NCBI GenBank assembly: GCA_016200325.1
Contig: JACQEZ010000009.1
Coordinates: forward strand, 62,001-126,000
DNA: 64,000 bases
Direction: 5' to 3'
From: Candidatus Manganitrophaceae bacterium
GTDB lineage: Bacteria > Nitrospirota > Nitrospiria > SBBL01 > Manganitrophaceae
The notes below the pieces were generated by a model that saw only the letters and a list, made by a program, of their open reading frames with translations, had not been told where the DNA came from and searched no databases. Both the position numbers and the translations under genes were made by a program. This document shows positions 42,328-49,753 of this stretch, in pieces; the stretch's first letter is position 1; every line of letters begins with the position of its first letter.

Positions 42328-42525
42328 TGTTTTCCTCGCGCTTCCCTGAAGGAGTCGATGGATCCGAATTTCCCGCAGATATTCCTTCCCCTCAGGAAAC
42401 GCGAACTCTTCCTCCCTTCGGACGAGCTTCAAGCCGGCCGCGGCCCTTCGAATATAAACCCTGGCCTTTGCCGCTTCGGTCGATAACACATCTTCGTTCG
42501 GGGTTGCTGTACAAGTCATCGTCAT
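42298..42525 (-). CDS. Small unknown protein ending in the small-RNA repeat
   Basis: A 75-residue protein, not recognised, with a basic helical middle (AAKARVYIRRAAAGLKLVRREEEF). Its last codons (KRDQPARTD) are the complement of the small-RNA terminator; the gene at 49029-49340 ends the same way (KRDQSAVTD). AAGGAGG lies 7 nt before the ATG at 42525. Confidence 0.6.
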   Translation of the reverse strand: MTMTCTATPNEDVLSTEAAKARVYIRRAAAGLKLVRREEEFAFPEGKEYLREIRIHRLLQGSARKTKRDQPARTD

Positions 42526-42559
42526 TTAATACCTCCTTAAGTTTAAAAGTTTGCTTTGT

Positions 42560-42742
42560 CTACTGGGCGAATGAAAAGCCCACGTGTCGATATCGCGAGC
42601 GATTTCCGCTAAGCCGGATCGCCGGTCTGTTCGTCGTTCCGGGATCCCGCCCGCACTGGACGCACCTTCCCCGCTCAAAAGATCCCTCCTCTGTATGAAC
42701 AGGTTCATTGACGACATTCCCACCACATCGATTGCATCTCAT
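42560..42742 (-). CDS. Small zinc-ribbon protein
   Basis: A 60-residue protein with two knuckles, CNRCGG at the N-terminus and CVQCGRDPG in the middle, spaced as in small zinc ribbons. AAAGGAGG precedes the ATG. It is coupled to the 75-residue gene 34 bp downstream, which has the same GGAGGTAT-AAATG leader. Function unknown. Confidence 0.65.
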   Translation of the reverse strand: MRCNRCGGNVVNEPVHTEEGSFERGRCVQCGRDPGTTNRPAIRLSGNRSRYRHVGFSFAQ

Positions 42743-42801
42743 TTGATACCTCCTTTAATTAGCCTCCCGGGAAATCCGAGAAGGGCGCTTTGTTAGACCG
42801 C

Positions 42802-42829
42802 TTGACAGCCAAGCGGAACGGTTGATAAA
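42802..42829 (+). promoter_or_regulatory. Plus-strand promoter, nearly leaderless
   Basis: TTGACA (42802-42807) and GATAAA (42824-42829) with a 16-bp spacer. The predicted start is within a few nt of the ATG at 42838, so the message would be leaderless or nearly so. Confidence 0.5.
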
Positions 42830-42837
42830 CTCTGGGC

Positions 42838-43064
42838 ATGACAGCCGAAGAGAAATTCTTAATTGCCGTTTATTCCAAAGAAGTCTTTGAGGGGAGCCGA
42901 ATTCGGCAAGACCCTCCGGTCTGTTGTGGCCGAGAATCGATCTTTTTAAAACCAAGGTTTTCTTTAAGGAAGTGTCTACATTTGGCAGGAGATACACCCT
43001 CCTGGAGCCGGTTTGTCCAGGGTGCGGTATAAGAATCGAAGCTACTGCTTGTACAATTCATTGA
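42838..43064 (+). pseudogene. Small zinc-ribbon gene broken by a one-base frameshift
   Basis: The first frame reads MTAEEKFLIAVYSKEVFEGS...PPVCCGRESIFLK. After a run TTTTTAAAA (about 42942-42950) sense continues in the next frame as TKVFFKEVSTFGRRYTLLEPVCPGCGIRIE and stops at 43064. One more A in the run would join both parts into a 75-residue protein with a Cys-Cys and a CPGC knuckle. A sequencing error in the homopolymer gives the same picture. It precedes the PLD-like gene on the same strand. Confidence 0.5.
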
Positions 43065-43141
43065 TTCGTCGCTGAAGATACTGTCTTACACTTTCTTGGG
43101 TCAGCTATTACTCATCTCGACTCCACTGCATACTTTTAGCG

Positions 43142-44305
43142 ATGCAATTAATCTCAAACACCGACTCCTCAAATCCCGAAGACCTCACTAAGAACACTGC
43201 GGAGCAATTTATTGGAAATCATTTGAAAATGATCCGCCAATTTTTGGCCTCCTCCGACCAGGTTTTAATCGCAAGCCCATTTTTGTATCGCGACTTCGGT
43301 CCCCTCTTTAAAGACTTAACTCTTTCGGGGCTTAAAGATTTAACCCTCGTGACAACATGCAGGCCCTGGAAAGACGACCAACTCGTTAAGCCGTACTCGA
43401 TTAGAAGTTTTGTCGACTCGCTTCGATCGTGCAGCTCTATCAGGTGGCCTGTTATACATATCGATCAGAAATTACACGGGAAGGTTTACCTATTTAAGAA
43501 AAACGGAAAATACACAGACGGTATCGTGACATCGGCGAATCTGACTGGGAAAGGGCTCGACGGCAATCATGAATGGGGCGTTCTCATCAACGACCCGGAG
43601 ATATTGACTCGCCTAGAGGCCCAGATCATCGCCGGCGTCGATTATGTTTCGATCAGGGAAGATGGGCTGAAGATGCTCTGTGACACAGTTGATATATTTA
43701 ATCGCGCCAATAAACAAACTACAAAACCTCCAGAAATCGACATTGATATCGGTCTCGACAACATCCTCAATCACTACTGCACCCCAAGCGAGGGAAATCA
43801 TAATATCGTTCTTAGGAAAGGCGCTCAGTATTTCATTAAGGTCTCCGGGGTCACGGGTCGACCAATCCTCCCGATCGATCGACGCCCTTTCGACCAACCC
43901 CACGCTGAATTATCGTTTGCCAAGCAGCCGAAGAACCTTCGACTCGGGGACTGTCTATTGGAAGTTGCGGTGGGAGAGATGTGCTTCCTGAGTTATTATG
44001 CCTGCGCCAGCGCCGTTCGTGAACGGACCGACCAGGAACGCAGGCAGGACGCGGACTGCGCAAGATGGCCATTCTATATCTACGCCAATAACCTTTCATT
44101 GGCCTATGGCAAGATTTGGTTTGACCAACCTCTATATTATGACCAAGTTATATCCGATTTCAAAACGGCCTTCCCGAATATCGATATCACGCCTTCTGGT
44201 AAAGAGGATTTCAAAGGCGCCATTCAATTGGGTCATAGTTATATCCGAGTGACCGACGAATTCGGAAAATTTGTAAGAGAGAGGTTAGACAAAGCTGGTC
44301 CATAA
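43142..44305 (+). CDS. Phospholipase D-like nuclease family protein
   Basis: A 387-residue protein with a PLD-type catalytic motif: LHGKVYLFKKNGKYTDGIVTSANLTGKGL (H-x-K, then S-A-N) at residues 112-142, preceded by SSDQVLIASPFLYRDF at the N-terminus. The C-terminal 200 residues are unrecognised, mixed alpha/beta. Only one HxK motif is seen, so it would act as a dimer, as in nucleases of this superfamily used in DNA processing or defence. It is the only long plus-strand gene between 15.2 kb and the right end and may be a late insertion or an independently controlled defence gene. Confidence 0.78.
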   Translation: MQLISNTDSSNPEDLTKNTAEQFIGNHLKMIRQFLASSDQVLIASPFLYRDFGPLFKDLTLSGLKDLTLVTTCRPWKDDQLVKPYSIRSFVDSLRSCSSIRWPVIHIDQKLHGKVYLFKKNGKYTDGIVTSANLTGKGLDGNHEWGVLINDPEILTRLEAQIIAGVDYVSIREDGLKMLCDTVDIFNRANKQTTKPPEIDIDIGLDNILNHYCTPSEGNHNIVLRKGAQYFIKVSGVTGRPILPIDRRPFDQPHAELSFAKQPKNLRLGDCLLEVAVGEMCFLSYYACASAVRERTDQERRQDADCARWPFYIYANNLSLAYGKIWFDQPLYYDQVISDFKTAFPNIDITPSGKEDFKGAIQLGHSYIRVTDEFGKFVRERLDKAGP

Positions 44306-44387
44306 AAAGGCTTCCAACCGACGCCTTCACAGGATGTGGTTGGGTTAGATGTGATCTCCGATTCGGTATGAACCGGGCTTCGTTCCT

Positions 44388-44717
44388 TTAGACCTTTTGT
44401 ACTCTTTGGTACTGTCCATTGATGATCTGATGCTCTACGAATTTATTGCCGTAATTCTCTCGACCATCGCGGAGCACCTCGTCAATCATCGCCGCAGGCA
44501 GAGATATTTGGAAGGATTCCAAAACGTCCAAAAAACCCTGAATCGATTTTGGATGAGACTCTTCTTCATTTAAATTTGAATATAGAAATCGCTCCTCTTC
44601 ATCCTTGCACTCCGGGTTTTCGATGAACATAAAAAATCCCTGTAGAGGACGATCCCAGCCAAAATAGATATCGATCGGCTCTTCCTGGTGCATGGTTCTG
44701 AAAAGATGTTTTGAAAT
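44388..44717 (-). CDS. Conserved plasmid protein, probable ATT start
   Basis: A 109-residue protein (101 if started at the ATG at 44693). The core IYFGWDRPLQGFFMFIE ... YSNLNEEES and the end DGRENYGNKFVEHQIING resemble a small family seen on PRTRC-bearing plasmids as I remember it, whose members begin with M-S-R/K-H-x-F-R-T-x-H. The codons in front of the ATG encode exactly SKHLFRTMHQ, preceded by ATT and, 7 nt upstream, GGAGG. The ATG itself has no ribosome site. So translation probably begins at ATT (44717). Function unknown. Confidence 0.68.
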   Translation of the reverse strand: MSKHLFRTMHQEEPIDIYFGWDRPLQGFFMFIENPECKDEEERFLYSNLNEEESHPKSIQGFLDVLESFQISLPAAMIDEVLRDGRENYGNKFVEHQIINGQYQRVQKV

Positions 44718-44776
44718 AGCGCCACCTCCGGTTAATTTATTGTTTCGTTTTCATCTTCAATTGCCTAAAAGTCAGC

Positions 44777-44817
44777 GTGGGGCGTTAGCGGATCAAGAAG
44801 GAATCCGCTAACCCCAC
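44777..44817 (-). other. 15-bp intergenic hairpin after the lipoprotein gene
   Basis: GTGGGG-GTTAGCGGAT pairs with ATCCGCTAAC-CCCAC with a single unpaired base. On the minus strand ACTTTTAGG follows after a few bases. It sits between the lipoprotein stop and the ATT-start gene. Confidence 0.6.
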
Positions 44818-44840
44818 CCGACCTGCCGTTCTCTTCCTAT

Positions 44841-45509
44841 TCAACGGGTCGTTAACTCAGGCAAGCCCTCTTTCGAGACGAAAGGAATCGCGTTTAAACG
44901 CTCCGCATACTCCTTGAATTTTGGATCTCCCTCCTTTTCCTTCAGAAAGGCCTGCAGAATGGAGCGATTGACCATTGCGACCAATCCCGCGTAATCTTCT
45001 CCGATCACGCTCAGGACAGAGACCGAGGTGGCCTTTTCGCGATCGATCATCATCGTGGAGCCTTTCAAGCGATCGCCCGCAAGAATTTTCATCGCCATCC
45101 CGGAACGGCCCTCCTCGCGAAAGTGGACCAAAATCAATTTCCCTTCCGAAGGACAATCGTCCGAGCAGACGATGACGGTCCGGTCCAATCCAGCGGCGTA
45201 TCCCCGGGTTGCGCGTACGACTTCAGTCTGAAATGCCGCCTTAATCACCGCCTCTTGTTCCTTTTTCGCCGGCGTGATCTCAGCTGAGACTTTAATCACG
45301 TCGTAACCCGCGAAGACCGGTGTGATACCGCTCATTTCTTTGGCCATGTTTCCGGCCTCATACCCTACGACCCCGGCGCGTCCGGCGTGATAGGCGTTTG
45401 TCGCTCCCGACACCGCCTGGAAGGCGCCGAAACAACCCTGCAGCGCCCCGGCCAGGAGGATCCATAAAGCCACCCCTGCCATTTGAATGACCTTTCTTTC
45501 CGTTTTCAT
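44841..45509 (-). CDS. Lipoprotein of unknown function
   Basis: A 222-residue protein with a lipoprotein signal (VALWILLAGALQGC; lipobox LQGC) and a mature part starting FGAFQAVSGATNAYHAGRAG. The rest is mixed alpha/beta with FREEGRSGMAMKILAGDRLKGST. GGGAGG lies 7 nt before the ATG at 45509, giving a normal signal peptide. The same frame is open for another 64 codons upstream (see next entry). Many small plasmid lipoproteins of this kind are surface or entry-exclusion related, but nothing here shows that. Confidence 0.72.
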   Translation of the reverse strand: MKTERKVIQMAGVALWILLAGALQGCFGAFQAVSGATNAYHAGRAGVVGYEAGNMAKEMSGITPVFAGYDVIKVSAEITPAKKEQEAVIKAAFQTEVVRATRGYAAGLDRTVIVCSDDCPSEGKLILVHFREEGRSGMAMKILAGDRLKGSTMMIDREKATSVSVLSVIGEDYAGLVAMVNRSILQAFLKEKEGDPKFKEYAERLNAIPFVSKEGLPELTTR

Positions 45510-45701
45510 CCTGATACCTCCCTTTTTGAATGTGACATCCTGTCTTTCCCCGCAATAGACGCAACGATAGGTTTTCTCGCTCTCTTCCCAGAAAAGCGCC
45601 ACCACGAAACGTGTCCCCTCCGGACCTCCCGTCGCGCAATGAACGCAAGCGCCGCGGGCCCGAAGCTGATTGATCTCTTTCTCACTTCGCTTCAAACGCA
45701 T
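45510..45701 (-). other. In-frame zinc-ribbon segment fused ahead of the lipoprotein
   Basis: 64 codons from an ATG at 45701 (GAGG 11 nt upstream) encode a small zinc ribbon, with ACVHCAT and CVYCGERQ, and run without a stop into the lipoprotein frame. Either it is a separate small gene that has lost its stop, or a long fused product is also made. A zinc ribbon ahead of a signal peptide would block export. Confidence 0.5.
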
Positions 45702-45784
45702 ATTTTAAACGTCCTCAAGGTTTTTGACCCTTCGCTCGACTGAAAGAGAATCTTCCGGGTCGGAGCGATATTCGAGCGGAGCGA

Positions 45785-47995
45785 TCAGCACCGGCTATAG
45801 CCGCACTCCACGTTCGGACACTTCATGCACCCTTCCTGCATCCGCATCGTGTCTTTACATTCGGGACACGGCTCGGTGATTGTGACCGGCTGGCCGACGG
45901 AATCCATGACCTTTTGAATTCCTCCGTTGATCGCCATCAAAGGAACCCGGATGTCGCCGTACTCCCGATGAACTTCATGGAGATGATGGGCGATCCTTGT
46001 GATCGATCCCCCCAATCGCAGAATCTCCGAACCAAAGCGGCCGACGATCGCAACCAGGCTCTGATGCTGTCCTAAGGCCGGGTTGGCGAAGATCTCCCGC
46101 GGTTTTCCATTCAGGAACGCGACGTGAATATACGCGTTCCCATCCTTCGTTCGAACGCGGACCCGTTTCTCGTCGACGATATCCGGCAAATCCAGAACAT
46201 CGCCCCAGTGAAGCATCCCTTGTAAATCTCCTGTACCGTTTCCATTTTCCTTCGCGCTGACCTTTCCGACATTCATCACCTGATCCGGCCGGCTGCCATC
46301 CCGGTAGACGGTGATTCCCTTGCAGCCTGAGTTGTAAGCCAAAAGATAGGCCTCCTTCACCTCCTCGACGGTTGCGTGGGGAGCGAGATTGATCGTCTTG
46401 CTGACGGCCGAGTCGCTGAATTCCTGGAAAGCGGCCTGCATCAAGACATGCCATTTGGGCGAGATCTCATGCGCCGTTACGAACACTTGTCTCCATTCCA
46501 GCGGGATCTGCTCGAGTCCCCGGACCGATCCATGGTTCTCGATGATCTGATTCGGAAGATCGTCGCTCCAAAAACCCTCTCGCTTCGCCACCTCAACAAA
46601 GTAGTCGAGCGCATAAGAGAGCTTCTCTCCCCCCATCACGTTCTTGTACCAGATCAGGGAGAATTCCGGCTCGCACCCTCCGGAGGTATCGGCGATCATG
46701 GAGATCGTCCCGGTCGGCGCGACCGTGGTGATGTACGAGTTGCGGACCTTCTCTCCCCTTTCTTCATGACGGGATCCGCTCCAGTTCGGATAGACCCCTC
46801 TCTGTTCCGCGAGACGTTCCGACTCTTGATACCCGGTGTCTCGAATGAACGCCATGACCTGTCGGGCCGTCTCGAGTCCCAATTCCGAGTCGTAAGCGAT
46901 GCCCAATTTAAACAGCATCCGCGCGAAGCCCATGATTCCCAACCCGATCTTTCGATTCGCTTTCGTGACCTTCTCGATCTCCTTCAGCGGGTACCGGTTC
47001 ATATCGATGACGTTGTCGAGAAAATAGATGGAAGATCGAATCGTTTCCTCCAGCGCAGGCCAATCGATCCTGTATTTTCCATTCTCCTCGATGAGGTGCC
47101 GCTCCAGACTGACGCTTCCCAAGTTGCAGCTCTCGTAGGGCAGCAACGGCTGTTCTCCGCACGGATTGGTCGCCTCGATTGAACCAATGAGAGGCGTGGG
47201 GTTGGTCTTGTTCGCCCGATCGATGAAGAAGAGTCCCGGCTCGCCCGTTTTGTGCGCTTGCCGTGAGATCTGCTCCATCACCTCCCGGGCCGATATTTTC
47301 CTGACCACCTCCCCGGTCCGCGGATTGACGAGCGGATAATCCTCTCCCTTTTCGAGCGCCTGCATGAAGCTGTCGGTGATCGCGACTGAGATGTTGAAAT
47401 TAATCACCTCCCCCGTGTCTTCCTTGCACCGGATGAAATCCAAGATGTCCGGATGATCGACCCGGAGGATCCCCATATTCGCGCCGCGCCGTGTGCCACC
47501 CTGTTTGACCGCCTCCGTCGCATGATTAAAGACCTTCATGAAGGAGATCGGTCCCGATGCGACGCCGCCGGTTGTCCGAACGTGATCGTTCTTCGGCCGA
47601 AGCTGGCTAAAGGAGAAGCCGGTGCCGCCCCCGGTTTTATGAATCATCGCCGTCTGCTTGATCGCATCGAAGATCTCCTCCATCGAATCTCCGACCGGCA
47701 GGACGAAACAGGCCGAGAGCTGCTGCAGATCCCGGCCGGCGTTCATGAGGGTCGGCGAATTCGGAAGAAACCGAAGATCCGACATCAGCCGATAGAACTC
47801 TTCCGAGACTGAATCGATATCGGCGGCCGGATCATAGAGTCGATCGGCTTCGGCGATGTTCCAGGCGACCCTTCTAAAAAGCATCTCCGGTGTTTCGACG
47901 ACTTTCCCATCTTCCTTCATTAAATAACGCTTCTCGAGGACAAGAAGCGCATTCGATGTGAGCCCTTTCTTTTTCTCCGTAGGTTCGAGTTTCAT
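45785..47995 (-). CDS. nrdJ: Class II (B12-dependent) ribonucleotide reductase
   Basis: A 736-residue adenosylcobalamin-dependent ribonucleotide reductase that makes dNTPs without oxygen dependence. Landmarks: SPTLMNAG and LSACFVLPVGDSMEEI near the N-terminus, KTGGGTGFSFSQLRPK, PCGEQPLLPYESCNLGSVSL (active-site loop) and ATVAPTGTISMIADTSGGCEP. The C-terminal zinc ribbon has CPECKDTM and CPNVECGYSRC. It is complete. AGGAG lies 8 nt before the ATG. Phages and large plasmids often carry their own RNR to secure nucleotides, and here it stands with primase and helicases. Confidence 0.96.
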   Translation of the reverse strand: MKLEPTEKKKGLTSNALLVLEKRYLMKEDGKVVETPEMLFRRVAWNIAEADRLYDPAADIDSVSEEFYRLMSDLRFLPNSPTLMNAGRDLQQLSACFVLPVGDSMEEIFDAIKQTAMIHKTGGGTGFSFSQLRPKNDHVRTTGGVASGPISFMKVFNHATEAVKQGGTRRGANMGILRVDHPDILDFIRCKEDTGEVINFNISVAITDSFMQALEKGEDYPLVNPRTGEVVRKISAREVMEQISRQAHKTGEPGLFFIDRANKTNPTPLIGSIEATNPCGEQPLLPYESCNLGSVSLERHLIEENGKYRIDWPALEETIRSSIYFLDNVIDMNRYPLKEIEKVTKANRKIGLGIMGFARMLFKLGIAYDSELGLETARQVMAFIRDTGYQESERLAEQRGVYPNWSGSRHEERGEKVRNSYITTVAPTGTISMIADTSGGCEPEFSLIWYKNVMGGEKLSYALDYFVEVAKREGFWSDDLPNQIIENHGSVRGLEQIPLEWRQVFVTAHEISPKWHVLMQAAFQEFSDSAVSKTINLAPHATVEEVKEAYLLAYNSGCKGITVYRDGSRPDQVMNVGKVSAKENGNGTGDLQGMLHWGDVLDLPDIVDEKRVRVRTKDGNAYIHVAFLNGKPREIFANPALGQHQSLVAIVGRFGSEILRLGGSITRIAHHLHEVHREYGDIRVPLMAINGGIQKVMDSVGQPVTITEPCPECKDTMRMQEGCMKCPNVECGYSRC

Positions 47996-48287
47996 TTGAG
48001 TGTCTCCTGTTGAGATAGCCTAAATTTAATTGATCGTGAGGTTCCTAAAGCGCAACTTCTATGCCGGGGACGAAAGAAACCGATTCGTTCTATCCGGGCG
48101 AATCGCAACCTCCCAAACCCCCTTTGATGTTAGGGACTTATCACCGGCCGCTCGAAATATCCCGGGCTGCCAAGGAGTCCCGGATCGGGATCGTCCGCTG
48201 TTTGGGTGTTCGGAATCCGGACAGTTCGGCTCCCTTTTTCGAGGTAAGACGCAGGAAGAGGAGACCCTCCCCCTGCGTCCTTCGACC
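47996..48287 (-). other. 292-bp gap upstream of nrdJ, possible leader
   Basis: No gene is seen. On the minus strand it starts with a weak hairpin near 48246-48282 (GACGCAGG/CCTGCGTC) and continues through GC-rich inverted repeats around 48160-48200 (GGATCGGGATC, CCCGGG). I found no cobalamin-riboswitch core and no clear NrdR box. It may hold the nrdJ promoter and a structured leader. Confidence 0.4.
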
Positions 48288-48701
48288 TCAGTGGGTATAT
48301 CGCGACTTCACGTATCGTATGACCTCTCCCCGCACGCTCCGGCAACTCCTGACGCTGCCTGGATCGATCCTGCAGACCTTTAAGACCAGAATCGCCTCAA
48401 GAATCTCATCGATCGATCCCTTCGCCAACGCCACCTCCCCGACCCACCTCTCCATCGCCGACAAAAAACGGAGGTCTTCCTCGCCGACCACCTGATAGAT
48501 GAACAAGGAGATCCGGTCGGCCGCCTTGAATTTCAACCCGAAGCTTTGGGCGTAATGTCTGGCCGACATTCTCCAGGAGAGATACCTTGAATACCGGCTC
48601 CTGTTAAATGTCCCGCCCGCCGATTCTTGGACGGCCGGAACGGAGGCCCCGACGGCGCCGATTGCTTCACTCTTTTTATGACCCGATTTGATCCCGCGCA
48701 T
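48288..48701 (-). CDS. Unknown 137-residue protein
   Basis: Not recognised. It has a Gly/Ala-rich start, then a compact region (YSRYLSWRMSARHYAQSFGLKFKAADRISLFIYQVVGEEDLRFLSAMERWVGEVALAKG). The ATG at 48701 has AAGGAG 8 nt upstream, and its ribosome site overlaps the stop of the preceding small gene (GGAGATTGA), so both are coupled. It lies upstream of nrdJ. Confidence 0.62.
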   Translation of the reverse strand: MRGIKSGHKKSEAIGAVGASVPAVQESAGGTFNRSRYSRYLSWRMSARHYAQSFGLKFKAADRISLFIYQVVGEEDLRFLSAMERWVGEVALAKGSIDEILEAILVLKVCRIDPGSVRSCRSVRGEVIRYVKSRYTH

Positions 48702-48703
48702 AT

Positions 48704-48901
48704 TCAATCTCCTTTTTTAGGTTTAGGTTTTTGGGATAACGTTTTAGAAGCTCCAGACCCAGAACCGACGGAATACCGAAGGCGCCGATCTTCTTCCCTC
48801 TGTCCTCGCTGATAGCAAAGGGGTGAGCTCTCATGTCCTTTTGGGGCTTCTCCGTTCCATCTGGCCAAAAACTTTCCTCCGCGGGATTGATTCTTCTTCA
48901 T
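48704..48901 (-). CDS. Small basic protein, paralogue of the one at 42012-42176
   Basis: A 65-residue basic protein. The first 45 residues align with the 54-residue product at 42012-42176 (GGKFLARW, SSPLCYQRGQR). AGGAGG lies 8 nt before the ATG. Immediately upstream is copy 2 of the repeated small-RNA locus. So gene and locus were duplicated together. The C-terminus is Lys/Pro-rich. Function unknown. Confidence 0.7.
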   Translation of the reverse strand: MKKNQSRGGKFLARWNGEAPKGHESSPLCYQRGQREEDRRLRYSVGSGSGASKTLSQKPKPKKGD

Positions 48902-48946
48902 GGGTGTTCCTCCTTGTCATTTGAGTGAGATGATGGACGTTTTCGA

Positions 48947-48975
48947 TTGACAAAAAGGCCCCAAATCAGTAGACT
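48947..48975 (+). promoter_or_regulatory. Promoter of predicted small RNA, copy 2
   Basis: TTGACA (48947-48952), 17-bp spacer, TAGACT (48970-48975), identical in hexamers and spacing to copy 1. Confidence 0.75.
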
Positions 48976-48981
48976 GATTCT

Positions 48982-49059
48982 TGAGTATCAGAAAGAATGG
49001 TCTCCTAATAAGGGGCCTTCAGAAGGGGTCAATCAGTTACCGCTGATTGATCCCTTTTT
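48982..49059 (+). ncRNA. Predicted small RNA, copy 2
   Basis: About 78 nt on the plus strand. The body carries GGTCTCCT and GGGGCCTTC as in copy 1. It ends with GGGGTCAATCAG / CTGATTGATCCC (49025-49053) and TTTTTC. The 5' portion is less conserved and longer than in copy 1. It is antisense to the last codons of the membrane protein gene at 49029-49340. Confidence 0.65.
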
Positions 49060-49340
49060 CTTTGTAAGAGTGTCCCGTTTGTTCTCTCTTCAAGCCCGGA
49101 CCGATCGCTCAAAGGGATAAAGACCTTCTGAGCCACCTGGTAGATCCATCCGAAGAGAACCACGGCGAGCGCGAGCATGAACACCGAGACCCCCAGGTTG
49201 GCCAAAGCGCCCGATGGGTAGCCCAAGATCATCCCCGCCCCCGCCCAGAGAAACAAGACCAGGGTCGAAACCAGAATGACCCCGCTGAACACCAACAGGG
49301 ACAAAACGGTCCCGTGAAAGATATTCTGATACGTCTTCAT
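49029..49340 (-). CDS. Small membrane protein with two helices
   Basis: A 103-residue protein with two long hydrophobic segments (TVLSLLVFSGVILVSTLVLFLWAGAGMIL and LGVSVFMLALAVVLFGWIYQVA) and a basic tail whose last residues are encoded within the small-RNA repeat. Not recognised. A good ribosome site (GGGAGG) precedes the ATG at 49340. Confidence 0.65.
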   Translation of the reverse strand: MKTYQNIFHGTVLSLLVFSGVILVSTLVLFLWAGAGMILGYPSGALANLGVSVFMLALAVVLFGWIYQVAQKVFIPLSDRSGLEERTNGTLLQRKRDQSAVTD

Positions 49341-49374
49341 ATTGACCTCCCGCTTATTTGATTGTTCAATGACC

Positions 49375-49524
49375 CTACCTCCCCATCGCCCGGTCGACCC
49401 GTATGTCGCGCCGGTGTTTCTTTAAATCGCTCCAATCGATCCCCCGGTCCATGTAAGGCAGCTCTTTATTCAGTTCCCTGTAGAGGACCTCTTCCCTCGC
49501 CGGTTCGCCGATGATTCTCTTCAT
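49375..49524 (-). CDS. Small acidic/basic protein, unknown
   Basis: A 49-residue protein (EEVLYRELNKELPYMDRGIDWSDLKKHRRDIRVDRAMG), not recognised. AAAGGAG lies 7 nt before the ATG at 49524. It is cotranscribed with the membrane protein gene 34 bp downstream. Confidence 0.55.
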   Translation of the reverse strand: MKRIIGEPAREEVLYRELNKELPYMDRGIDWSDLKKHRRDIRVDRAMGR

Positions 49525-49612
49525 GGTTTCTCCTTTCTTGGGCTTTATGCGCCCTGGTTGATTTGGAATGACATGCTCCGAGCCAAACGAATCGACTCCC
49601 ATGCCAATAAAA

Positions 49613-49646
49613 AAGCCCTATGGAGGTCAGAATCTCCGCAGGGCTT
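49613..49646 (-). terminator. Intrinsic terminator
   Basis: AAGCCCT-GGAG pairs with CTCC-AGGGCTT. The minus strand then has TTTTATTG. It lies upstream of the 49-residue gene. Confidence 0.7.
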
Positions 49647-49753
49647 CGACTGTGTCCCGGGCTTCGGGCTATCTATGATGGATTCCATTAAGGCGGAAAA
49701 AGAAAGTGCTTCCGCCGGCGGCGTTCCCCTCGCCGAATCCTCAAAAACTAAAA

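Noticed and set aside
15287-44305. DISARM- or BREX-like defence island (helicase, methylase, PLD protein)
   Set aside because: The helicase lacks the DISARM DrmA/DUF1998 character, genes are 10-28 kb apart, and no DrmB, PglZ or BrxC is recognised. Element maintenance or anti-defence fits better.
47996-48287. Cobalamin riboswitch before the B12-dependent reductase
   Set aside because: I could not find the conserved B12-box or the core sequence elements, only general inverted repeats.
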